From the NCBI GenBank assembly GCA_003671065.1, contig QWPU01000002.1:1-27722 (forward strand): DNA of 27,722 bases. The letters are read 5' to 3'. The notes under the pieces were generated by a model. The model was not told the DNA's origin. It saw only the letters and a list, made by a program, of their open reading frames with translations, and ran no database searches. Below are positions 1 to 6,114 of the stretch, in pieces. Every line of letters begins with the position of its first letter. Within the stretch, counting starts at the first letter, position 1. Both the position numbers and the translations under genes were made by a program. The stretch is from Planctomycetota bacterium. GTDB lineage: Bacteria > Planctomycetota > Phycisphaerae > Phycisphaerales > SM1A02.

Positions 1-36
1 GGGCGCGCCGAACAAGGCGCGCCCCGTTTGCTTTTT
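1..36 (+). terminator. Intrinsic terminator at left edge
   Basis: A perfect 9-bp GC-rich stem (GGGCGCGCC, 1-9, with GGCGCGCCC, 16-24) closes a 6-nt loop and is followed by a T-rich tract ending in CTTTTT at 31-36. The T-tract side indicates termination of a plus-strand transcript whose gene lies left of the window. Confidence 0.8.
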
Positions 37-62
37 GCAGCCGAGACACTGACGATTTCGCT

Positions 63-245
63 ATGACCACCGTCTATGTCGAGCTCGATATCAATCGCCC
101 CGCTGCTGAAGTGTTCGCTGTGGCAAGTGACATCGAGCACTTCAAAGAACGCGCGCCAGCGATGAGGAGGCCCATCATGCGCAAGGCCGTGACGCGCATG
201 CTGATGGATGACCTCGTGGCGATCAAGGCGTACTGCGAACGCTAG
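63..245 (+). pseudogene. Internally deleted SRPBCC-family remnant
   Basis: This 60-codon open frame begins like a polyketide cyclase/SRPBCC protein. Residues 1-28 (MTTVYVELDINRPAAEVF and on) form the usual first strand and helix with the 'RPAAEVFAVASDIEHF' pattern. Residues 36-60 (MRKAVTRMLMDDLVAIKAYCER) resemble the last long helix of the same fold, ending in the usual 'L..LKAYCE'. Family members are normally about 140-150 residues, so roughly 80-90 residues of the central sheet are missing while the frame stays open. No strong ribosome binding site is visible. I infer a decayed gene with an in-frame internal deletion; a real miniprotein is possible but could not form the ligand cavity. Confidence 0.55.
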
Positions 246-285
246 TGAGCGCCGCACCTCCAGTCCCCTCGTGCTGCATTCGATG

Positions 286-307
286 TGCTCCTTTAATTTT
301 TGGAGCA
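286..307. other. Small stem-loop in leader region
   Basis: TGCTCC (286-291) pairs with GGAGCA (302-307) around an AT-rich 10-nt loop, between the SRPBCC remnant and the next gene. No T-tract follows on either strand, so it is not a convincing terminator. The TTTAAT in the loop could instead be a -10 box for the following gene. Nothing else is evident in 246-356. Confidence 0.25.
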
Positions 308-356
308 GCCGCGGTACAGTTGAGGTGGAACAGATCTCTTACTCGGGAGCGATCGG

Positions 357-1874
357 ATGCACATCCAGCAACGAGAAACATCGGTAGCGGCGGCACGCGA
401 AGTCACAGAACTATTGCTTCAATTGGCGGATGAAAGACCTGCCGTCCTTGATGCCTTGCGTGCGTTGTTGACCGCGCTTGCCGAACGGCCGAGGAATGAG
501 CACGAATCGTCGGGCACTCCTGCGACGGGTCTCGCGCTCACTGTCGAGGATGCTCCTGCTGTCAAGGCCATGGCTCTCTCGATCATCGACACTCATGATC
601 TCAGCGAGGCTGGAGGCGGATGCAAAAATACGATCATCGAGCCTTCTGTGCTTGCAATGACGCCGATCATTCAGCCGAAACCCCTTGGAGCACTCTCGAC
701 GGAAGCGGCGAACGGACTTTTGATGCTCACATCGAAGTTTGGCGGATTCGGCACTGCGCACGGCGGAATCGGGCCGAAGGGTCACTTCCAAGAGAAGTTC
801 ACTGTTACGTCGCCACTCAACGATCAGGCCACGGAAGCGCAAGACCTTTCGCGACTTGCTTCCTCACGCGCGAGGAAGCTCCGAATGATTCGAGGTTCGT
901 TGCGCACCGCGAGTGCATTCCCCAACGCTGACAGCGCGCTCTCGCAACGAATGCTTCAAGACTGGCTTGCGGTGGATAGCGCGGTGAAAAGAATCGCGCC
1001 CTCCGCGCTCAAAGTCTGTGAGCGGTGGTACTCGCTAGTAGCGCGAGCGTTTAATGAACTCGCGCATTGGTTTGGAGCGTGCGAGCACCGCGTGATTACC
1101 GCAGGCGAACGTGAGCAACTCACTACCCGCATGCGTTGCGCAGCGCTCGCTCAAAAGGGGCTGCTGAGTTGGCTGCGCAAAGAAGCGTTTCCTGGCGAGA
1201 GCGCGATGAATGTCTGCGGTGTCCAAGATCTGGCATTCAGGACTCTCCGATCCTGGTCACGCTACACGAAGGACGGTGGATTTCAGATTCACTTGGCAGA
1301 GTGCTTGACGCTACATGTTGAAATCACGAGCGACGAGATCAGTCGGATTGATCGCGATCTCGAGAAGTTCGAATTGCAAGAGGCGCCACAGAGCACGCCC
1401 GATCGTCCTCGCGAAGCGAGCACGAACGGTCCTGTCGAAAAGTATGACTCAGTCGCCGCGGCCATCGAGGCGGCTCAATCCGACTTTCCGATGCGCCTCG
1501 TCATCACGCCTCGCGCGATTGATAGCGCAGAATGTTCTTCGTTCATTCGACCCGACGATGTCTACGACGCATTCGCAGCGATGCACTCAGTCGCGATCGC
1601 CATCTTTGACGGCTCAATCGGAAGCACGACTCCTCGGCAGGCCCTGCGTGATCGAGGCGTGATGTCGAAGCCCTGTAGCGCGGCAACGATGAAACGATTC
1701 GATCGCTTCTATCACGTGGAGTACAACAACGAGATGCTTGAATTGTCAGAGCACGTGACATTGGGCTGCAAGAGTGCGCGCACTTGCATTTCGATCCACT
1801 GGTGGGTCGATCTGCCGCGGGCGCGATTCATCATCGGTCACTGCGGAAAACACCTGCCGAACTCGCTCAGCTGA
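357..1874 (+). CDS. Uncharacterised 505-aa protein
   Basis: A long open frame with a good ribosome binding site (GGGAG at 345-349, 7 nt before the ATG). I do not recognise a catalytic domain. The N-terminal 45 residues look helical. The middle (about 190-330) is helical with several Trp and Cys residues. The C-terminal part (about 380-505) contains a 'SSFIRPDDVYDAFAAMH' segment and ends with alternating strands (CISIHWWVDLP, RFIIGHCGKHLP). From memory, large planctomycete hypothetical proteins, often in accessory loci, share this late layout and an ending like 'IGHxGxHL'; I cannot verify that here. It stands alone on the plus strand, convergent with prpC and only 11 bp from its stop. There is no signal peptide or membrane segment, so it is probably cytoplasmic. 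Function unknown. Confidence 0.65.
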   Translation: MHIQQRETSVAAAREVTELLLQLADERPAVLDALRALLTALAERPRNEHESSGTPATGLALTVEDAPAVKAMALSIIDTHDLSEAGGGCKNTIIEPSVLAMTPIIQPKPLGALSTEAANGLLMLTSKFGGFGTAHGGIGPKGHFQEKFTVTSPLNDQATEAQDLSRLASSRARKLRMIRGSLRTASAFPNADSALSQRMLQDWLAVDSAVKRIAPSALKVCERWYSLVARAFNELAHWFGACEHRVITAGEREQLTTRMRCAALAQKGLLSWLRKEAFPGESAMNVCGVQDLAFRTLRSWSRYTKDGGFQIHLAECLTLHVEITSDEISRIDRDLEKFELQEAPQSTPDRPREASTNGPVEKYDSVAAAIEAAQSDFPMRLVITPRAIDSAECSSFIRPDDVYDAFAAMHSVAIAIFDGSIGSTTPRQALRDRGVMSKPCSAATMKRFDRFYHVEYNNEMLELSEHVTLGCKSARTCISIHWWVDLPRARFIIGHCGKHLPNSLS

Positions 1875-1885
1875 GCCGATATTCG

Positions 1886-3046
1886 TCAGCCATTCCACTT
1901 CAACTGCATCGGCCCTGTGTAGCTCGCGAGCGGACGGATGATGCGATTGGCAGCATGCTGTTCCATGATGTGCGCGCACCAACCGCTGATGCGGCTTGCG
2001 ACGAAGATCGGCGTGTACTGCGGCACAGGGATGCCCATGATGAAGTAGGTCATTCCGCAGGGGAAATCGACATTTGGATGGATGTTCTTGTCGCGCAGCA
2101 TGATCGCTTGCACGGTGTCACCCATGTCGAACCACTTCTTCGAATTGGGCCCCTGCTTGTCTGCGAGCTTGAGACCCCAACGGCGAAGGATGCCCGCGCG
2201 ATGATCGCCATTCTTGTAGACGCGGTGGCCGAAGCCCATGAGTTTGCGCTTCTCGACAAACGCGCGCTGCATCCACGCATCGACGGTCATCGCGCCGCCT
2301 GCGCAATCGCGATCGACATCTTTCAGCATTTCCATCGCCATCTCATTGGCGCCGCCGTGGAGCGGTCCCTTGAGCGCACCGATGCCGCCGCAGATAGCGC
2401 TATGCATATCGGTTTCGGTGGACGCGATGGTGCGGCACGAAAATGTGCTCGCGTTGAAGTCGTGCTCTGCATAAAGGACGAGCGAGACATCAAGGATTTT
2501 TGCGGCGAGCGCATCTGGCTTGCTGCCGGTGATCATCCAGAGCAAGTTTGCCGAGTGATCGAGCGAGGCGTCGGGATCAAGCGGTGCCTTGCCTTCGAGC
2601 GTGCGCTGGCAGACGCCGATGATGGTGGGGATTTGCGCGAGTAAACGCTTCGATTTGCGCATGCCCGCGGCTGGCGAATTGTCTTCGCAGTCGGGATCCA
2701 AGTGCGAGAGAAGCGAAATGCCCGAACGCAGGATCGACATCGGATGCGCGTTGGGTGATTCTTTCGCGATGTTCACGATCGCCGCGCGCACGCTTGCGGG
2801 AATTGCGCGCATCGACGCGACTTCACTCTTGAACGCATGGAGTTCACTCGCGGATGGCTTATGGCCAACGAGCAAGAGATGCGCCACTTCTTCGAATGTT
2901 GCGTTGTCGGCGAGATCAGCGATCTCATACCCGCGATAGATAAGTTCAGTTTGCGTGACCGCGCAGATCGCGGTGTCGCCCACGGTCTGACCAGCAAGTC
3001 CGCGCGTGTCGACAGGTTTCGTGGCGGTGGCGGGTGCAGTGGTCAT
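1886..3046 (-). CDS. prpC: 2-methylcitrate synthase / citrate synthase
   Basis: This 386-residue protein is a full-length type II citrate synthase-fold enzyme condensing propionyl-CoA or acetyl-CoA with oxaloacetate in the cytoplasm. The catalytic triad is visible: His230 in GALKGPLHGGANE, His274 in MGFGHRVYK and Asp327 in HPNVDFPCG. Other family marks are LYAEHDFNAST (191-201), MGIPVPQYTPIF (337-348) and the C-terminal RPLASYTGP. The short length and GFGHRVYKNGDHRAG segment suit the methylcitrate/bifunctional group, and a prpB-like gene lies about 2.2 kb upstream. Substrate preference cannot be read from sequence, and it could be the housekeeping citrate synthase. A clear Shine-Dalgarno (TGGAGAA, 3053-3059) fixes the start. 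Its upstream region holds three 17-bp AGGGA-containing repeats and the terminator of a candidate small RNA. Confidence 0.9.
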   Translation of the reverse strand: MTTAPATATKPVDTRGLAGQTVGDTAICAVTQTELIYRGYEIADLADNATFEEVAHLLLVGHKPSASELHAFKSEVASMRAIPASVRAAIVNIAKESPNAHPMSILRSGISLLSHLDPDCEDNSPAAGMRKSKRLLAQIPTIIGVCQRTLEGKAPLDPDASLDHSANLLWMITGSKPDALAAKILDVSLVLYAEHDFNASTFSCRTIASTETDMHSAICGGIGALKGPLHGGANEMAMEMLKDVDRDCAGGAMTVDAWMQRAFVEKRKLMGFGHRVYKNGDHRAGILRRWGLKLADKQGPNSKKWFDMGDTVQAIMLRDKNIHPNVDFPCGMTYFIMGIPVPQYTPIFVASRISGWCAHIMEQHAANRIIRPLASYTGPMQLKWNG

Positions 3047-3152
3047 TGTCGAGTTCTCCAGCGAGTGTTGAAGTGCGGGCGACGCGTGCCGAAAAATGCA
3101 ACGCGAAAGTAAACGGTGAGTCTACACAGACGGCTCGATCTTGCCGTGCCTG

Positions 3153-3203
3153 GGAGTCCCTCAATCCACGGAGTCCCTCAATCCACGGAGTCGCTCAATC
3201 CAC
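3153..3203. repeat. Three tandem 17-bp repeats upstream of prpC
   Basis: Units at 3153-3169, 3170-3186 and 3187-3203 read GGAGTCCCTCAATCCAC on the plus strand. The first two are identical and the third has one change (TCGCT for TCCCT). On the minus strand, the sense of prpC, each reads GTGGATTGAGGGACTCC. The 9-nt core TTGAGGGAC also occurs in a hairpin loop of the adjacent candidate small RNA (3380-3388 on the plus strand). If prpC is transcribed from upstream of this point, the repeats lie in its 5' leader. Confidence 0.85.
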
Positions 3204-3215
3204 GAACCATCGCGG

Positions 3216-3254
3216 TAAAAACAAACTCGCCGCGCAGTAATGCACGGCGAGTTT
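3216..3254 (-). terminator. Strong intrinsic terminator of candidate sRNA
   Basis: Read on the minus strand, a perfect 10-bp stem (AAACTCGCCG with CGGCGAGTTT; plus-strand arms 3245-3254 and 3223-3232) is followed directly by GTTTTTA (3222-3216). The loop contains a further GCA/TGC inner pairing. The T-tract lies only on the minus side, so it ends a minus-strand transcript. It is about 170 nt before the prpC start and therefore separates prpC from whatever is transcribed through 3255-3434. Confidence 0.82.
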
Positions 3255-3434
3255 GAAAGTCCCACGATCGGGCGTCCCTAATCGTGGGTATGTGAGCGGC
3301 AGGTTCCCTTTCCGCCGTTCACGAGCAGCTAGTTCTAGAGATCTAACTGCTGTCCCTTTTTACCTCCGCCCGTCTTCAGGTCCCTCAACCCGAAGACTTG
3401 CGTACACAAGCGATTCCCTAAATCACCTGCGTGC
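3217..3434 (-). ncRNA. Candidate CsrB/RsmZ-like small RNA with AGGGA loops
   Basis: On the minus strand this non-coding stretch folds by eye into a chain of hairpins, several presenting AGGGA. (1) 3426-3410: 6-bp stem GTGATT/AATCGC with loop TAGGG. (2) 3410-3397: small CTTG/CAAG hairpin. (3) 3397-3372: 10-bp stem with one G-U, loop TGAGGG. (4) An unpaired AAAAAGGGACA at 3359-3350. (5) 3351-3324: 9-bp stem with one wobble and no motif. (6) 3322-3292: GTGA-CGGC stem with one mismatch, with AAAGGGAA in the loop. (7) 3288-3261: 8-bp stem CCCACGAT/ATCGTGGG with TAGGGACG in the loop. (8) The intrinsic terminator. AGGGA fits the ANGGA motif bound by CsrA/RsmA, and repeated ANGGA loops are the hallmark of CsrB/RsmYZ sponge RNAs. 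The CsrA link is inference, as no csrA gene is in the window. It could also be a regulatory leader of prpC. The 5' end is placed by a possible -10 box, giving about 218 nt. Confidence 0.6.
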
Positions 3435-3448
3435 TAGACGAATCTAGC
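3433..3448 (-). promoter_or_regulatory. Possible -10 box inside UUCG hairpin, sRNA promoter
   Basis: Minus-strand TAGATT (3446-3441) is a plausible -10, with TTTTGC 16 nt upstream as a weak -35, predicting a start near 3434. The same bases form a perfect 6-bp inverted repeat, GCTAGA-TTCG-TCTAGC (3448-3433). It is thus either a promoter with an operator-like palindrome or the first hairpin of the RNA. Confidence 0.35.
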
Positions 3449-3817
3449 GATGGCATTGTTCCGCAAAACCGACCCGCGTGTTGCCGTCCGTAACGAAAAT
3501 CTTGAATTTTGTGCGGCGTGACCGCGATCTAGGGTGTTCGCCATCACTTATCACACGCGGCGGTTTGTTTGAGATCGACGCTGATGCCCGAGAACTACGC
3601 GCATCGACCGCTTTCCCGCCTGCGTGTGCGATTCGGCTGTTCTGCTGTGCGCAACCAATCGCGTTGACCAGCACACCATTCTGAAGCGATTGGCGCTTGT
3701 GCATCGCCAAACGACTGGCCTGTCCAGAACTCGGTCGCCCAATCGCTCGTCCAGCGCGGCGGCATGCCTGTCCTCTATCAGCGCCTGTCCTCTATCAGCC
3801 GCGCTTGAGCTGACTCG
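3449..3817. other. Intergenic region without a recognisable gene
   Basis: No frame here has a protein I recognise; the open frames are short or are shadows of the downstream peptidase gene. It should hold the upstream promoter elements of the candidate small RNA (minus) and of the peptidase gene (plus). The octamer CCAATCGC occurs at 3655-3662 and 3739-3746, and inverted at 3686-3693, giving one 8-bp inverted repeat with a 23-nt gap that could be a protein site. A 17-bp direct duplication lies at 3766-3799. Confidence 0.5.
3766..3799. repeat. Two tandem 17-bp repeats
   Basis: GCCTGTCCTCTATCAGC occurs twice without a gap (3766-3782 and 3783-3799). On the minus strand the first copy and its flank read GAGGACAGGCATGCCGC. 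This shares GGACAGGCATGCCGC with a repeat inside the DoxX gene (20672-20686), so it probably belongs to a dispersed repeat family. Confidence 0.8.
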
Positions 3818-3823
3818 TAGACT
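3818..3823 (+). promoter_or_regulatory. -10 box for leaderless peptidase mRNA
   Basis: TAGACT ends 6 nt before the ATG at 3830, and no Shine-Dalgarno is present. Transcription would start at or next to the start codon. No good -35 is seen. Confidence 0.4.
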
Positions 3824-3829
3824 GCGCAG

Positions 3830-5224
3830 ATGCTCCTTCTGTTTGCGCGTGCAATGGCGTATCCGTTGCGACGACTCGGTCGAACCGCCGCATTTCTGCT
3901 CGCTGCAAGTTCTTGCCTGTCCACAATTGGAGTTGAACCGCAGCGCGCGTTGGCGCAGGCCGCCGTCGAAGGCGCCCCCGATTTCTACAGTCGTGCTGGT
4001 CGCGAATGGCGCTCGAAGCATTACCGCGTGCTCAGTGATTTGCCGAAGGATGTTGCGTCGAGCTATGCGCAGCACCTCGATCTGTTCTATGAGGAGTACT
4101 CGCGCCGCCTCGCGGGCATTCCGCAGCAAGCGCCCGAAGTGCCTTTCGTGCTGATGTTTGCCAACGAACGCGATTACCTCAACATCCTGCGCACGAACTA
4201 CGGCATCAACGCCACGGGCAGCGGCGGCATGTTCTTCATGTCACCGCGCGGCGCCGCGCTCGCGTTCTTTGTCGAAGGGCTTCCGCGGACGCGCGTGCTG
4301 CATGTGATTCAGCACGAAGGCTTTCATCAATACGCATTCAGTCGTTTCACGAACTTGCTTCCGCCGTGGGTCGGCGAAGGAATGGCGGAGTTCTTTGGCG
4401 AAGCAATCGTTGTCGACGGCCGAGTGATTGTGGGGCAAGCCAGCCCAGGACCCGTGAGCGCGATCAAGACCGCGATTGAAAGCGCAACGACTGTCGACTT
4501 CTTGCGCATGCTCACTATGACGCACGAGCAGTGGAACGAAAATGTGCGCGGTGGCAATGCTGCAGTGCAATACACGCAAGCGTGGTCGATGGTGCAGTTT
4601 CTTGGATGGGCGGAAAATGGGCGCTACATGCGTGGGTTTGAAACCTATCTGCGATTACTGCACAGTGGCATGCAAAGTGATCGCGCGTTTGTGCAAGCGT
4701 TTGGCACGGACGATGTTGCAAGTTTCGAACGCACATGGAAAGACTGGGCACGGAAATGCCAGCCCACTGCGTTTGGGACCGCGGCACTTCGCATTGGTTT
4801 TCTCGCTGAAGGACTGCGAACGCTTGCGCGCGATGGCGTCGCGGTGACGGACCTCACTGATCTGCTCGCCAAACTTCGCGAGCGAAAATTCACGGTCGAC
4901 ATCACGGTCCACGGACGCACGACGACGCTGAGCGCGGACGACGAAGTGCTTGACATCCCGCAAGACGAACTCGCAAAGACCAAGCCCGTGTTTGAGATGC
5001 AGGCGTCGAAGCCGCTTCGAGGTTCGACGAAAGAGAAGCAAGCAGAACAGTTGCACCCGACGCCAGCAGTGATCACGACGCGTGGTCTCGAGCCGCGCGA
5101 ACTCGTGCTTCAATGGACTCGCACGAAGGGGCTCGATGATTTTAAGTATGAGCTTCTCTCACCGAAGGAAGCCCCGAAGCCGCCGAAGGTTGCGAAGCCT
5201 GCGCGTGAGAAAAGCAGCAGTTAA
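3830..5224 (+). CDS. Secreted DUF1570-like zinc metallopeptidase
   Basis: This 464-residue protein begins with a basic stretch and hydrophobic core (about 12-43, ending near ALAQ-AA), read as a signal peptide. A zinc-binding HExxH motif lies at 162-166 (HEGFH), followed about 20 residues later by GEGMAEFFGE (182-191), which supplies the third, glutamate ligand of a gluzincin. This spacing and the 'PPWVGEGMAEFF' phrase are typical of DUF1570-like proteins common in planctomycetes. After about 320 the sequence is a beta-rich extension and a Lys/Pro-rich tail, with no further domain recognised. The first ATG is supported by the -10 box just before it; an ATG at 3854 would give a neater signal peptide. 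It lies between prpB and prpC on the opposite strand, and its stop overlaps the prpB stop in a shared TTAA. Substrate unknown. Confidence 0.75.
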   Translation: MLLLFARAMAYPLRRLGRTAAFLLAASSCLSTIGVEPQRALAQAAVEGAPDFYSRAGREWRSKHYRVLSDLPKDVASSYAQHLDLFYEEYSRRLAGIPQQAPEVPFVLMFANERDYLNILRTNYGINATGSGGMFFMSPRGAALAFFVEGLPRTRVLHVIQHEGFHQYAFSRFTNLLPPWVGEGMAEFFGEAIVVDGRVIVGQASPGPVSAIKTAIESATTVDFLRMLTMTHEQWNENVRGGNAAVQYTQAWSMVQFLGWAENGRYMRGFETYLRLLHSGMQSDRAFVQAFGTDDVASFERTWKDWARKCQPTAFGTAALRIGFLAEGLRTLARDGVAVTDLTDLLAKLRERKFTVDITVHGRTTTLSADDEVLDIPQDELAKTKPVFEMQASKPLRGSTKEKQAEQLHPTPAVITTRGLEPRELVLQWTRTKGLDDFKYELLSPKEAPKPPKVAKPAREKSSS

Positions 5225-6081
5225 CCCGGGAAATTCCACTGCGTGCCTGGCGAGTAGGACATCAAGTCGTAGAGCTCGTTGCGCGTTTGCATGCGCGGTA
5301 GCGACGACTCAAATCCGCCGTCACGCGCAAGCGACTGCAGACCTTCATCCACTGCCTTCATCGCCATACGCATCAGTGACAGCGGATAGATGACGATCGC
5401 AACACCAAGCGCCGTGAACTCATCACGCGTGATGAGCTTCGTCTTGCCAAACTCCGTCATGTTCGCGAGCGTCTTGCCAGGTGACGCTTTCATGAAGCGC
5501 GCGAACTCACCCGCGTCGTGCAGACCTTCAGGGAAGATCATGTCGGCGCCTGCTTCGCGATAGAGATTCGCGCGAGCAATCATGTCTTCGAAACTCGTGA
5601 CATGCCGCGCATCGCTGCGCGCGATGATGACGAAATCCTTGCTGACACGATGCGTCGCCATCGCAGCAACCTTGTCAGCCATCGCGCTCGCGCTGATGAG
5701 ATCTTTGCCATCAAGGTGACCGCAACGCTTAGGAAACACTTGGTCTTCAAGATGAAGTGCGGCAGCACCTGCGCGTTCATACTCAATCACCGTGCGAATG
5801 CAGCATTCGATTTCGCCGTAGCCAGTGTCGGCATCAGCAATGACAGGAAGCCCGCTCGCATCGCTAATCTCACGAATCGTGCGACACATTTCGGTGAGCG
5901 TGATGAGACCGATGTCGGGGTATCCCGCGACATTCGCTGTCGCGCCGCCTGAGATGTATGTCGCGTGAAATCCAGCACGAGCAATGGCGCGCGCGACCAG
6001 CGCATTGAAGGCGCCTGGCACGAACACGGTGCCGCGCGACATGAGTTCACGCAAGTTCGCGGCTTGACTTTGATTCGGCAT
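5221..6081 (-). CDS. prpB: Methylisocitrate lyase
   Basis: This 286-residue protein is a full-length isocitrate lyase/PEP-mutase superfamily enzyme. It should cleave 2-methylisocitrate to pyruvate and succinate, the last step of the methylcitrate cycle. Visible motifs are YISGGATAN (42-50), the Mg-binding DADTGYG (83-89), LEDQ (111-114), the catalytic loop KRCGH with Cys120 (118-122), and the ending MQTRNELYDLMSY (264-276) that closely follows PrpB. KRCGH followed by LDGK is slightly unlike the E. coli protein, so a related carboxyphosphonoenolpyruvate mutase-type activity cannot be excluded. It shares a pathway with the synthase at 1886-3046 but is not in an operon with it. No prpD or acnD is in the window. 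Confidence 0.85.
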   Translation of the reverse strand: MPNQSQAANLRELMSRGTVFVPGAFNALVARAIARAGFHATYISGGATANVAGYPDIGLITLTEMCRTIREISDASGLPVIADADTGYGEIECCIRTVIEYERAGAAALHLEDQVFPKRCGHLDGKDLISASAMADKVAAMATHRVSKDFVIIARSDARHVTSFEDMIARANLYREAGADMIFPEGLHDAGEFARFMKASPGKTLANMTEFGKTKLITRDEFTALGVAIVIYPLSLMRMAMKAVDEGLQSLARDGGFESSLPRMQTRNELYDLMSYSPGTQWNFPG

Positions 6082-6087
6082 GCGCGG

Positions 6088-6093
6088 AATGTA
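6088..6093 (-). promoter_or_regulatory. -10 box for leaderless prpB mRNA
   Basis: Minus-strand TACATT ends 6 nt upstream of the prpB ATG (6081) with no Shine-Dalgarno between, suggesting a leaderless transcript. Confidence 0.45.
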
Positions 6094-6114
6094 AAGCGTC
6101 AGCGCACTCGCTGC

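Noticed and set aside
3223..3254. Terminator for a plus-strand transcript
   Set aside because: The bases after the stem on the plus strand are GAAAGTCCC with no T-run; the T5 lies only on the minus-strand side.
3153..3426. CRISPR-like array from regularly recurring TCCCT blocks
   Set aside because: The repeated core is only 5-9 nt, spacing is irregular outside the three adjacent 17-bp units, there are no spacers of constant length, and the intervening bases pair with each other as hairpins.
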